A DNA stretch of 64,000 nucleotides from Azorinus chamasolen (taxonomy: Eukaryota > Mollusca > Bivalvia > Cardiida > Solecurtidae). Both the position numbers and the translations under genes were made by a program. The stretch is taken from assembly GCA_963576725.1 (NCBI GenBank), contig OY755244.1, forward strand, positions 80,971,121-81,035,120. The letters are read 5' to 3'. Below the pieces are notes generated by a model. The model was given only the letters and a program-made list of their open reading frames with translations, had not been told where the DNA came from and did no database searches. Below are positions 8,950-17,293 of the stretch, piece by piece. The first letter of the stretch is position 1. Every line of letters begins with the position of its first letter.

Positions 8950-9072
8950 GCATTTGCTAAAAGCATTTGCTAAAAGCATTAAGCATTTGCTAAAAGCATT
9001 AAGCATTTGCTAAAAGCATTAAAGCATTTGCTAAAAGCATTAAAGCATTTGCTAAAAAGCATTTGCTAAAAA
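8950..9072 (+). repeat. Tandem GCATTTGCTAAAA repeats upstream of a start codon
   Basis: Seven copies of GCATTTGCTAAAA, most followed by GCATTA or GCATTAA, fill the gap between the ATPase and the next gene. The last copy runs directly into the start motif (GCTAAAAAATG at 9066-9075). The array therefore multiplies the sequence that normally precedes an element ATG. It could be a replication slippage product or a promoter array. Confidence 0.85.
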
Positions 9073-9645
9073 ATGCTATTGGAAATACTAACAATTATAA
9101 CAAATACTACGGTCTTATCATTAGTCGGATATGTGATATTTAATTATTTTAAATTGAAAAATATATTATATAAAATGAACGCCGAAGAATTATTAACCGA
9201 AGTAACTGGAAAAGATGTTGAAGATGTTGAAGAAGAAAAAAAACGTGAAAGATTATCGGCTATCGTAGCCGGTGGCAGTAGTAAACAATATCTCGGAAGA
9301 GAGTTACAACTCTCGGATATCGACGAAATGACATTAGAACAAATAAACAAACTATACTGTAGATACGAAGCTAGATTAGGAGCTAGTATGACTAAAACGT
9401 TAGGTAATGCTTTTATTAATTTATATGTCATGAGCGTTTCAAAGTATTTTAACGTTGATAATCCTCCTAAACTAATACAAGACTTAGAGGAAGATCCTTT
9501 TATTAATCACGCTTTGACTACTTCATGTTGCGAACTATATTATAAATACGGAATGTATTTAGCGCCTTTTACCGCGATGTTAACGACGGTAAAACATATT
9601 CGATTCGACAAGAGTGATCAAGATTTAGATATAAAAAATGAATAA
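9073..9645 (+). CDS. Polinton-encoded N-anchored protein, 190 aa, unknown
   Basis: A hydrophobic N-terminal helix (about 5-27, LTIITNTTVLSLVGYVIFNY) is followed by a charged linker (DVEDVEEEKKRERL, about 50-63) and a mostly helical soluble part with several Cys and Tyr (about 150-170, TTSCCELYYKYG). The last 8 nt overlap the next gene. No family is recognised. N-terminal anchor plus soluble domain suggests a membrane-linked structural or assembly factor (inference). Confidence 0.78.
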   Translation: MLLEILTIITNTTVLSLVGYVIFNYFKLKNILYKMNAEELLTEVTGKDVEDVEEEKKRERLSAIVAGGSSKQYLGRELQLSDIDEMTLEQINKLYCRYEARLGASMTKTLGNAFINLYVMSVSKYFNVDNPPKLIQDLEEDPFINHALTTSCCELYYKYGMYLAPFTAMLTTVKHIRFDKSDQDLDIKNE

Positions 9646-9967
9646 CGAAGAAAAAACTAAAGACCCGAAACGAGTAGCCGCGGGTAAGAAAGGTGTAGAA
9701 GCTAAAAAATTAAAAGCCGAATTAAAAAGAAAAGAAATAGAACTTTCGAATATAACGAAAGATTCGGATGATGATTCGGATGAAAAATCGAAACACGAGG
9801 AGAAACCAAATTACGTACCATTATATATATCAATAGGAGTTTTCGGATTAGGATTATATTTTTTCGTAACCAAATCGGAACCTAATCGGAACCAAAGCGT
9901 AACCAAAGCGGTCGCTTCCATCGAAAAGGAAAAGAAAGAAGAATATGACCCGTTTGAATTTAATTAA
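9638..9967 (+). CDS. Small basic/acidic single-pass membrane protein, 109 aa
   Basis: It overlaps the preceding gene by 8 nt, in another frame, and starts at GATATAAAAAATG. Residues 1-35 are Lys/Arg-rich (PKRVAAGKKGVEAKKLKAEL), 40-56 are acidic (DSDDDSDEKSKHEE) and one membrane helix spans about 60-77 (PLYISIGVFGLGLYFFV). A short charged tail follows. The lysine-rich end might contact DNA. Function unknown. Confidence 0.72.
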   Translation: MNNEEKTKDPKRVAAGKKGVEAKKLKAELKRKEIELSNITKDSDDDSDEKSKHEEKPNYVPLYISIGVFGLGLYFFVTKSEPNRNQSVTKAVASIEKEKKEEYDPFEFN

Positions 9968-9984
9968 TTTTTTCCTTTTAAAAA

Positions 9985-10215
9985 ATGTCTGCAGATGAAA
10001 AACAAATAGTGAATACGTTATATCACGCCGGAGTAGAAACGATATTAACGGTCGGATATTCCGAAATAGGTAGAAAACTATTTAAAAGACAACCACCTAA
10101 AGTAGATTTTAATATGAGTGATATCGGAATGTTATCTATAGATATATTACTCGCGATGGTAACTAAAGATATGTTAGTTAAACAGGGTATTATACCGGCT
10201 GATATTATGAAGTAG
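9985..10215 (+). CDS. Small hydrophobic protein, 76 aa, unknown
   Basis: It starts after TCCTTTTAAAAAATG, 17 nt past the previous stop. It has two moderately hydrophobic helical stretches (about 10-25 and 48-65) around a basic LFKRQPPK turn. No family is recognised. The shared start motif and operon-like spacing support it as a real gene. Confidence 0.65.
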   Translation: MSADEKQIVNTLYHAGVETILTVGYSEIGRKLFKRQPPKVDFNMSDIGMLSIDILLAMVTKDMLVKQGIIPADIMK

Positions 10216-10233
10216 TTTTTTATTTTTTAAAAA

Positions 10234-10452
10234 ATGGCAAGAGTAATACCAATTAAAGTATGTGTAAAGTATGATTTCTTATATTTAGATGTTGAAGATT
10301 ATTCAAATTTAATGGTTCCTAATAAAGAAAATAAAAGTAATTTTTTACCTATTGTTACCGGTATTTTATTAACAGGTTTAACTATTTGGGAAATTATTAA
10401 GTTGATTCCAGCTCCAGTAGAATATCGACCTCAAAGTAAATGGGAATCCTAG
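10234..10452 (+). CDS. Small single-pass membrane protein, 72 aa, unknown
   Basis: It starts after TATTTTTTAAAAAATGG. One membrane helix lies at about 38-58 (LPIVTGILLTGLTIWEIIKL) with a short tail. It belongs to the run of small membrane-protein genes between the ATPase and the integrase. Confidence 0.65.
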   Translation: MARVIPIKVCVKYDFLYLDVEDYSNLMVPNKENKSNFLPIVTGILLTGLTIWEIIKLIPAPVEYRPQSKWES

Positions 10453-10473
10453 TTTTATTTTTTAATTAAATAA

Positions 10474-10896
10474 ATGGCGAGCGCGATAGCGATGATGGTT
10501 GGAGGAGCTATTACGAGTGCGTTTGCTTTTAGCGGTAGTAATTATTTATTTAAAAAAATAGATGGTGATTCGAATGAAGAAAGAGAAAGGCACGATAAAG
10601 CGATGGAACAATTAGAACGGGAACAAGCGGATTGGAATAAAAAAAGAACTCAAAGATTAGATTATATTAATGAGGTTATGAAAAAAGAACATCACTCCGA
10701 GAAAACATTTGACGATGTCGATACGGCTATGAAGCAGTATTATTACTCTACCGGAAAAGAACTTCAAGCGTTACCACCGGAACCTAAATTAAGCGATTTT
10801 TATACTCCATCTGAAGACCAAAAGAATAGAGAACTCGTTTTCGTTATCGGTGGCATGGCATTAACCGGGTTTGTCGCTTGGAAATTATATAATTGA
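10474..10896 (+). CDS. Two-helix membrane protein with coiled centre, 140 aa
   Basis: Hydrophobic helices lie at both ends (about 2-25, SAIAMMVGGAITSAFAFSG, and about 120-137, LVFVIGGMALTGFVAWKLY). Between them is a charged, coil-like region (about 33-75, NEERERHDKAMEQLEREQAD). The start follows TTAATTAAATAAATGG, the longer form of the start motif. Function unknown. A hairpin-like membrane protein is likely. Confidence 0.7.
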   Translation: MASAIAMMVGGAITSAFAFSGSNYLFKKIDGDSNEERERHDKAMEQLEREQADWNKKRTQRLDYINEVMKKEHHSEKTFDDVDTAMKQYYYSTGKELQALPPEPKLSDFYTPSEDQKNRELVFVIGGMALTGFVAWKLYN

Positions 10897-10913
10897 TTTT
10901 CTATATTAAATAA

Positions 10914-11255
10914 ATGAGCGCACAAGAGCAAAGTAAAGCACAAATGCAAAAAGAAATCACGGAAGAAGAATTTGAAGAAATGTTAAAAGAACAAAGCCAA
11001 TATAATACAAAGAAATGGTCCGATTTGGAAAAAAATAAAATCTATACAATCGTTGACTATATAACAGTTGAAACGAGAAATGGCGAAAGTACGATATTAA
11101 CTCTAAAAGGCGATGTAAAAGTGTGGTGTCCTTGGCACCTCGCTACTAAGATAGAGGATAAAGATCCACCTTTTTACGTTAGACCGCTCGGATTGAAACC
11201 GTGTAAGAATAACAAGAAGAATAAATATCACGCTTATGATTTAATTTTCCCGTGA
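10914..11255 (+). CDS. Small soluble protein, 113 aa, unknown
   Basis: It starts after TATATTAAATAAATG and ends 2 nt before the integrase ATG. The N-terminus is acidic and Gln-rich (about 1-30). The rest looks beta-rich (about 40-110) with KIYTIVDYITVETRNGESTI and VKVWCPWHLATKI segments, a pattern compatible with a small OB-like nucleic-acid binding fold. That reading is only a suggestion. Tight linkage to the integrase hints at a DNA-related role. Confidence 0.7.
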   Translation: MSAQEQSKAQMQKEITEEEFEEMLKEQSQYNTKKWSDLEKNKIYTIVDYITVETRNGESTILTLKGDVKVWCPWHLATKIEDKDPPFYVRPLGLKPCKNNKKNKYHAYDLIFP

Positions 11256-11257
11256 AA

Positions 11258-12157
11258 ATGGAAAAAATATACTATAGCCCTAAAGGATTTTGGAAAGGTA
11301 AGACGGCCGTTAGTAAGTTAGCTAAAGAAGCTAAAGTTAGTAATAAACGAGCGTTAGAATTTCTAAATAAACAAGCTGTGTGGCAGATATATTTACCCGC
11401 ACCTAAAAAGATAATAAGACCTAAATTTGACGTGTCTGCGAAGAACGAAGTACATCAAGCCGATTTGCTGTTCTTACCTTTTGATAGAGTTAAAAATAAA
11501 ACGTACAAGTACGCATTGACATTAGTAGATGCGGGAACGAGATATAAAGAAGCCGAACCATTGACATCGAAAGACAGTAAAGAAGTTGCCGCCGCTTTTG
11601 AGAAGATTTATAAAAGACATTTGAACTATCCTAAACTATTACAAGTTGACCCAGGTAGTGAATTTATGGGCGTTGTTTCTCAACTAATGGCTAAACGTAA
11701 TGTTAAAATAAGAAGAGGTAGAAGAGAGATACATAGAGATCAAGGAATCGTAGAGAGATTTAATAGAACTTTGGCCGAAAGATTGTTCGGTTATCAGTAC
11801 GCTAAGGAGATCGAAACGCGGGAAAGAAATAGAGAATGGGTTAAGAGATTACCGAACGTCGTTAAGGCTTTGAATAATGAGACGAAAAAACCTTCTCCAA
11901 TTATAACGAGAAAAGTTGATACTGAAATATGTCCACTCGCGAACGTTAGATATTTATATCAACCCGGAGAATTAGAAGGAGGTGGTAAGAGAAGAGCTAC
12001 CGACCCAATATGGTCGGTCGATATTCATAATATAGATTATCATATTATTACGCAAGGGATAAGAGTTTATTATTTGAAATCTCCCGCACCAACTAGAGGT
12101 TTCGTTAAAGAAGAACTTCTTATCGTTCCCGCTGATACCCATACGCGTACGTCGTAA
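11258..12157 (+). CDS. Polinton DDE integrase (rve family), 299 aa
   Basis: The first ATG after the upstream stop is at 11258 (GTGAAAATGG). The rve core shows the three catalytic acids in order: D69 in QADLLFL, D131 in QVDPGSEF and E166 in GIVERFNRTL, with 34 residues between the last two, as in retroviral-type integrases. An N-terminal helical region (about 10-45) may bind TIR ends. The C-terminus (about 235-295) is strand-rich (GIRVYYLKSPAPTRGFVKEELLIVP), probably a DNA-binding domain. No HHCC zinc finger and no chromodomain were seen. The enzyme joins element ends to target DNA. Its last 38 nt overlap the convergent polymerase gene. Confidence 0.95.
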   Translation: MEKIYYSPKGFWKGKTAVSKLAKEAKVSNKRALEFLNKQAVWQIYLPAPKKIIRPKFDVSAKNEVHQADLLFLPFDRVKNKTYKYALTLVDAGTRYKEAEPLTSKDSKEVAAAFEKIYKRHLNYPKLLQVDPGSEFMGVVSQLMAKRNVKIRRGRREIHRDQGIVERFNRTLAERLFGYQYAKEIETRERNREWVKRLPNVVKALNNETKKPSPIITRKVDTEICPLANVRYLYQPGELEGGGKRRATDPIWSVDIHNIDYHIITQGIRVYYLKSPAPTRGFVKEELLIVPADTHTRTS

Positions 12158-15100
12158 TTCCATCTGACGATATATATCTTTTGGTATCGAGTGGAGAGAG
12201 CGTAATTTTATTTACTGTCAGTCCGTAGATGTTGTGGTGTATAGATCGTAGCATATTCATCGAATGCGAATATTTTTTTTTATTGAATAATGAATCTTTA
12301 TAATTTTCGAAGTTTATTCGTTTATTAATTATATATTTTTTTGTACCTTTAGATTTTTTTATTACTTCTTCATCCGCTCTTAATACCGAATATAGTTTAG
12401 GTCTTAGACCTACATATTCGGCTATCGGAACACCCGCGCATTCATCTTTAAATTTACCTATTACTTTTTTATTCGTTTCATTATAGAGTGGATGGTCTTT
12501 TGAGTAGTCAGAGAAGTCATATTCATCTTTCATTTCGAGCATATCTTTATAAACATCTTCGGTTTTTATATCCACTAATAAACTATCAGTGTCGGTGTAT
12601 AACAAGGTGCAGTTTTCTCCGTATTTATTTTTTAACGTGTTGTAATACCAGTCATACATGTGGTATTTCGATAAATCGAGAACACTAAATCCAATGTATA
12701 TCGGTTTATCTAACGTTAGATGCGTCTTGCTGACATGAATAGCGGATAGATCATTAGAAAATTTAACGCGTCTGTTAAAGTTTGGCTTGGCAATTACTTT
12801 TCTTAGTTTCTCATTTTCAGTTCCATTCGTTTTTATAAGTCTAATGTCAACTCTTTGACGTAGATTCTCCATCGTCTTTCCGAACACCGCATTATTCATT
12901 AATTTGAAAAAATCCTTTTCAAACGTAGACTTTGCCTTCTTTCTGAATTCGGTATTCAGACGGATGTATGACTCCATCCAAGGCTTCTCATCGAACTCTA
13001 ATACTCTGTGGACTTTTTCTACTTTCATACCAAGTTTCATGTAAAGTTGTAGATTCTTGTAATGAACTACATATTTTTTCTTGTCCATCAGGTTAGGGAC
13101 AAGCTTTTCTACATTTAACATGCTGTTATTATCGAGTAATTCGTTTTGATAATCGGACAACCATTCAGGTTTCACCGAAAGTTTTTCGGGTGCTAAGGGG
13201 TAGTCATTGTGTTCTTTATGTAGATGTTGTGGATATTCCAAATCCACTTCATATATCCGGCCTTTCCCTTTTTGCATTTTACCTACTTTACCACTCAACC
13301 ATTTGAAACCACCGTATGGAAGTGGTTGACTCATCGCGAGACCATAGAGATTATTAGCATCATAATACATTATATAATTATGATCCTTTTCTTTATCATA
13401 ATCAGAAACGTGCGTGTTGTTTGCTTTAGCGTGTCTTTTAGAGACCATGCTAATACCACCACGCATACCTTTTTCTATAAAGAGATGCATGTCAATATCC
13501 GTAAACAGTTCTAAGTCTATTCGCGTATATTTAAGTAAAGCATCCCATGATAGACCGGGTGCAGTGTAATAATGTAGAGGGTCAAGATCATACGCCTTTA
13601 TACACGTTTTTCTAAATGTTTGGAATACATCCGCTAATAATAATACATCGGTTTTGAGGTATAAATCATGATAATCGCCAATATTTTTACATTCAAAGAT
13701 TTTCCATATCTTTTGTGCATAATCATAATCAGATTGATTTATACTATCATCTGATAGAGAACTATAGAATTTACTTATATCAGGTAATTCCGTTTCATTA
13801 AATCTATCAAAAGAATCGATATATTCGTACGGATATACACCTTTACGCAAAAGTAAATCAGTCTTATCACCAAACTGACTTTTCGTTATTTTAAAATTTG
13901 ATTTTTCAGTTGCATTAACTAGTTTTTCTAAAGATGAAGCCATAAAGGAAAAACTATCTAAGAATTTTAGTTGACTAATGCTGAAAGAAATATACTTTTC
14001 TGTATTACTCGCTATACAAGAAATCTTACCGCTTCGAGAGGTATGTATCTTTTGCATTATAAGATGAGAATCATAACCTTTTAGATTATGAAAGACAACA
14101 GGTATTTTAGTTGAGTATGGTTTTATCTTTAGTTTAAAGTTGCATGTTTTATGTGCTGCACCTCTGTATTCACCCGTGAAATGACAGTGATCTCTAACTT
14201 TATCTTTTAATATTTCTTCTTCACATATCCAGCAATGAGTTGCGTTTTTAAAATCTATTTTATTTTGTTTTGTCATAATCAATGGTTTAGGATGTTTAAA
14301 TATGTCGTTAATATTTTCTACTTCATTTTCTAAATGATTTAGAAAGACTTCAGCGGTATTTTCTCCTCTGTAAATGATAGGTTCTTTCTCTATTTTACCA
14401 TCATATCTAAGAACTTGATATCCAAATCCACATGCTTCATGTTCACTCGTTATTTCTGTTTGATCTCCTTTTTCTTCTAATTTAGGTTTTATTATACTTT
14501 CAAAGTCTGCATAGATTACATATGGAACAGGCATTTGATTTTGATGGTTTTCGAACTTGGTTGTATCACCTTTTTTAGGCATTTCTATTCTTAAAGATGT
14601 TTTATTTATTCCTTCGCAATCTTCTTTATGATTAGTAAGTAATTCTTCTCTAGAAAAACCGTATAAACATCTATCGCAAAAGGACGTTTGTCCTTTATAC
14701 TTGTTTTGATCAAAGAGTAATCTATTAAGATTCTTAATCCAACAGTAGTGATATTTTTCTTCTTCCGAAACCAAGAGTAAGTTTATTCTTTTAATCTCTT
14801 TAGATTGATTCGATATATAATATGGAAATATCGACTTTGTATAACCGTATACATTTATCGAGAGATTATTTTGTTTTTCTATTTTTGGTATCTGCGTTAA
14901 TGGTGTGGGAGTTTCGATATCTTTTATATTAAGAATAGTATTATAATCGGGATAAGATGAAGGTCTTTCAGAATGTTTTGTGGTTGGATAAAGAGCGGAA
15001 ACTATTGCTCTGAATAAACACGCATCATCTTTATTTTTAACATTGATTATTGCTTTCTTGAGTTTTAAATAGGAAGGTAGATCTATATATGAAGAACCTT

Positions 15101-15527
15101 TTAATGGTTCGTATTTTGCGATATTTAAATATAGTATTTTACAGTGATCAATTTCTAACCCTGAAGCTGTGTTTGTAAATTTCTCAATCCATAATAGTAA
15201 ATAAGAAGTTTGTTCATTATAATGTTCTTCGATATTTTCATCATTCAATGCAACGGCTTGTAAGGTATGATTTGAAGCGTCAACATATTTCTTATTACCG
15301 TTATGTTCATCATGAAAGAATTGAAGAGAAAGACCTACCGAAAACTTAATACCATTATATTCTTTTATATCTTTTTTGATTTGATCTAATATTTCAGATT
15401 TTTTATCATTAAACAATATGCTAGGGTCTTTATAAATATTAGCGTTAATTTCGTACGCTTTGAAATAACTACATTTCGGGTTGTCTACTAATTTAATAGA
15501 TGACTCTTTGGTGATTTCAGATTCCAT
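12120..15527 (-). CDS. Protein-primed family B DNA polymerase (Polinton PolB), 1135 aa
   Basis: Exonuclease motifs are Exo I YADFES (D341, E343), Exo II NLKGYD (D486) and Exo III LYLKTDVLLLADVF (about 623-636). Polymerase motifs are A YYDANNLYG (D723), B KLMNNAVFGK (about 875-884) and C YTDTDS (D979, D981). Two zinc-binding clusters lie at C284/C287/H300/C304 and at C432/C435 with H447-C448-H449 and C462 (HCHFTGEYRG...C). The N-terminal third contains DDACLFRAI (C170) and YHYCWIKNL (H260), resembling OTU cysteine-protease loops. The enzyme replicates the linear element, probably from a terminal protein that I could not identify. It starts beside a divergent promoter with TTAATAAATGG and is uninterrupted. 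Confidence 0.96.
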   Translation of the reverse strand: MESEITKESSIKLVDNPKCSYFKAYEINANIYKDPSILFNDKKSEILDQIKKDIKEYNGIKFSVGLSLQFFHDEHNGNKKYVDASNHTLQAVALNDENIEEHYNEQTSYLLLWIEKFTNTASGLEIDHCKILYLNIAKYEPLKGSSYIDLPSYLKLKKAIINVKNKDDACLFRAIVSALYPTTKHSERPSSYPDYNTILNIKDIETPTPLTQIPKIEKQNNLSINVYGYTKSIFPYYISNQSKEIKRINLLLVSEEEKYHYCWIKNLNRLLFDQNKYKGQTSFCDRCLYGFSREELLTNHKEDCEGINKTSLRIEMPKKGDTTKFENHQNQMPVPYVIYADFESIIKPKLEEKGDQTEITSEHEACGFGYQVLRYDGKIEKEPIIYRGENTAEVFLNHLENEVENINDIFKHPKPLIMTKQNKIDFKNATHCWICEEEILKDKVRDHCHFTGEYRGAAHKTCNFKLKIKPYSTKIPVVFHNLKGYDSHLIMQKIHTSRSGKISCIASNTEKYISFSISQLKFLDSFSFMASSLEKLVNATEKSNFKITKSQFGDKTDLLLRKGVYPYEYIDSFDRFNETELPDISKFYSSLSDDSINQSDYDYAQKIWKIFECKNIGDYHDLYLKTDVLLLADVFQTFRKTCIKAYDLDPLHYYTAPGLSWDALLKYTRIDLELFTDIDMHLFIEKGMRGGISMVSKRHAKANNTHVSDYDKEKDHNYIMYYDANNLYGLAMSQPLPYGGFKWLSGKVGKMQKGKGRIYEVDLEYPQHLHKEHNDYPLAPEKLSVKPEWLSDYQNELLDNNSMLNVEKLVPNLMDKKKYVVHYKNLQLYMKLGMKVEKVHRVLEFDEKPWMESYIRLNTEFRKKAKSTFEKDFFKLMNNAVFGKTMENLRQRVDIRLIKTNGTENEKLRKVIAKPNFNRRVKFSNDLSAIHVSKTHLTLDKPIYIGFSVLDLSKYHMYDWYYNTLKNKYGENCTLLYTDTDSLLVDIKTEDVYKDMLEMKDEYDFSDYSKDHPLYNETNKKVIGKFKDECAGVPIAEYVGLRPKLYSVLRADEEVIKKSKGTKKYIINKRINFENYKDSLFNKKKYSHSMNMLRSIHHNIYGLTVNKITLSPLDTKRYISSDGITTYAYGYQRER

Positions 15528-15585
15528 TTATTAAGGTTAGTTTTTTAATTAAGTATAACAAATAATTATTTATTATTTTAAATAA
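15528..15585. promoter_or_regulatory. 58-bp divergent promoter with mirrored TAAATAAATGG-type starts
   Basis: The polymerase (minus) and the zinc-ribbon gene (plus) start back to back. On the + strand the gap is framed by CCATTTATTAA at one edge and TTTTAAATAAATGG at the other. Both genes therefore have A/T-rich start motifs in mirror arrangement, with a TTAATTAAG stretch between. Confidence 0.6.
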
Positions 15586-15852
15586 ATGGAATGCGAATTC
15601 TCAAAGGTCGGAAGCGATAAACGATGTTTTAAAAGACCCGTAAAATGGTCTATATATTGCGCTATACATAAATTTCTGATGAAAAATGATAATGTGAAAC
15701 CGTGTATATATTGCGGGAAAAGGACTTATTCCAAATTGCAAATCTGCAATAAATGCGGGTCTAATAAAATAAGAGTGAACTGTAGATATCACGAGGTAAT
15801 CAAACCATATAATGAAGAAGTTAAAAGATTAATGAATATAGAAATTAATTAA
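15586..15852 (+). CDS. Small zinc-ribbon protein, 88 aa
   Basis: It has two likely zinc clusters: C3, C14, C25, H28, and the C40-x2-C43...C54-x2-C57 ribbon (CIYCGKR, CNKCGS), followed by C66 and H69. The N-terminal cluster with CxxHK recalls small treble-clef or CHC-type fingers. The protein is basic. It is divergently paired with the polymerase, so a transcription or replication accessory role is plausible but inferred. The start follows TTTTAAATAAATGG. Confidence 0.75.
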   Translation: MECEFSKVGSDKRCFKRPVKWSIYCAIHKFLMKNDNVKPCIYCGKRTYSKLQICNKCGSNKIRVNCRYHEVIKPYNEEVKRLMNIEIN

Positions 15853-15995
15853 ATAACAAATAAAAAACAGAAATGTACATTTTAAAGTTTTATTTTTACC
15901 ATTCTTTACAAATTTCTTTTATTATTTTACTGTGTTGTGTAATAAAACTAACAGGAACATCACATCGTAGTAAAATATTAAATTCTGCAACTAAT

Positions 15996-16204
15996 TCATA
16001 CAATATGATAAGTGAGTTTATGTTGTTTATTCAAATCGTGTAGACTTGTGAGGTCCATGGTCACTTGTCCTTGATCTCTGGAGGCGTTGTTTAATCTTTT
16101 CTTTCTTTTTGGTTGATTTGGCTGCCATGTGAAAAGGTTTATTACTTCGTCTTCTGGATATGTGTTGAGTAGATAGCTGGTGAGTTGTTGCTTGTTGGTT
16201 GTAC
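15996..16204 (-). CDS. Possible 3' coding exon of a spliced Polinton gene
   Basis: On the minus strand a sequence resembling a 3' splice site (TTATTTTCTACTTTCAG, ending at 16205) is followed by about 68 codons of open frame ending in TGA at 15996-15998. The frame stays open upstream to about 16247 but has no ATG apart from an internal one in VTMDLTS. The peptide is protein-like, with PEDEVINLFTWQPNQPKRKKR, a nuclear-localisation-like basic run. A GTAAGT donor-like site lies at 16934-16929 (minus), but no open frame of the right phase was found before it, so the 5' exon is unknown. Confidence 0.35.
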
Positions 16205-16248
16205 CTGAAAGTAGAAAATAAATATGTATTAATACATATTTATGGTTT

Positions 16249-16627
16249 CACCGTTATTAAAAATAACGGTGTAAAGATAAAAAAATATTAGGGTAGATTT
16301 GTAAGGGTAAAAATATAAGGGTAGATTTGTACCAACGCACCGTTATGAAAAATAACGGTGTAAGGGTAAAAAATATAAGGGTAGATTTGAAAGGGTAAAA
16401 ATATAAGGGTAAGATTTGTACCAACGCACCGTTATTAAAAATAACGGTGCAAGGGTAAAAAATATTAGGGTAGATTTGTAAGGGTAAAAATATAAGGGTA
16501 AGATTTGTACCAACGCACCGTTATGAAAAATAACGGTGTAAGGGTAAAAAATATTAGGGTAGATTTGTAAGGGGTAAAAATATAAGGGTAGATTTGTACC
16601 AACGCACCGTTATGAAAAATAACGGTG
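16249..16627. promoter_or_regulatory. Five 23-bp palindromes at an exact 89-bp period
   Basis: Copies begin at 16249, 16338, 16427, 16516 and 16605. Each is CACCGTTAT, five A/T-rich or G bases, then ATAACGGTG. The spacers hold repeated AAGGGTAAAAATATAAGGG and TAGATTTGTACCAACG blocks. The array lies between the zinc-ribbon gene and the right TIR in otherwise non-coding DNA. The regularity suggests an iteron-like origin, enhancer or protein-binding array. It could also be a plain tandem repeat of 89 bp. Confidence 0.85.
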
Positions 16628-17100
16628 TAAACATAGATATTGTCTAGTTTATCTTGCTATGTGAATGCACATAAATGTGGTATAATAATAACACATATTA
16701 AGTTAATAGTGAAATGCTAACTTTTTGATCTATATTCATCAAAGATATGTGCAGAAACAAACTCACTAGCATCTAAATAGGATCTAACTTAACTGTTGCA
16801 TAATTTGACCTCGATTCAGGTTGATGAATGCACACGCTACATCGCATGTATACTTGCTTTAAAATGTTATCTATACGTCGTAGAAGCAATTACACGACTG
16901 GTGAAACGATGTTTCAAAAGAAATATGTACTTACATAATTATTATAGGTGTTTATTTCCTAAATGAACACGCTCGTCTTCAATGCGTTGCAGGGCGGATA
17001 TGACTTTGTGCACAAATCAATAACCTTGCCACGTTGGCAAACGATAGGATGGGAGTAAAACTCTCGGTTGCGGCTATATTATCCGGCGACGGGTAATTTA
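16628..17100. other. Non-coding segment before the right TIR
   Basis: No convincing frame was found. The segment contains the minus-strand GTAAGT donor-like site (16934-16929). A short minus-strand frame with ISALQRIEDERVHLGN lies at about 16940-16995 but has no start codon. The segment may be a 5' leader for the minus-strand exon at 15996-16204, or replication-related DNA. Confidence 0.5.
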
Positions 17101-17180
17101 TCGGGGGGTATCAGAGAACGCAATAATACTCAAATATTTTACAAATTTGTCCTATTTATTTTATTTTTATCACCTTATTA

Positions 17181-17215
<35 letters not shown>

Positions 17216-17262
17216 TTATTAGTAGTAGTAGTAGTAGTAGTAGTAGTATTATTATTGTTTTT

Positions 17263-17293
<31 letters not shown>

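Noticed and set aside
16249..16627. CRISPR-like array of regularly spaced repeats
   Set aside because: The host is eukaryotic, the spacers are themselves repeats, and there are no cas genes. It is a tandem palindrome array.
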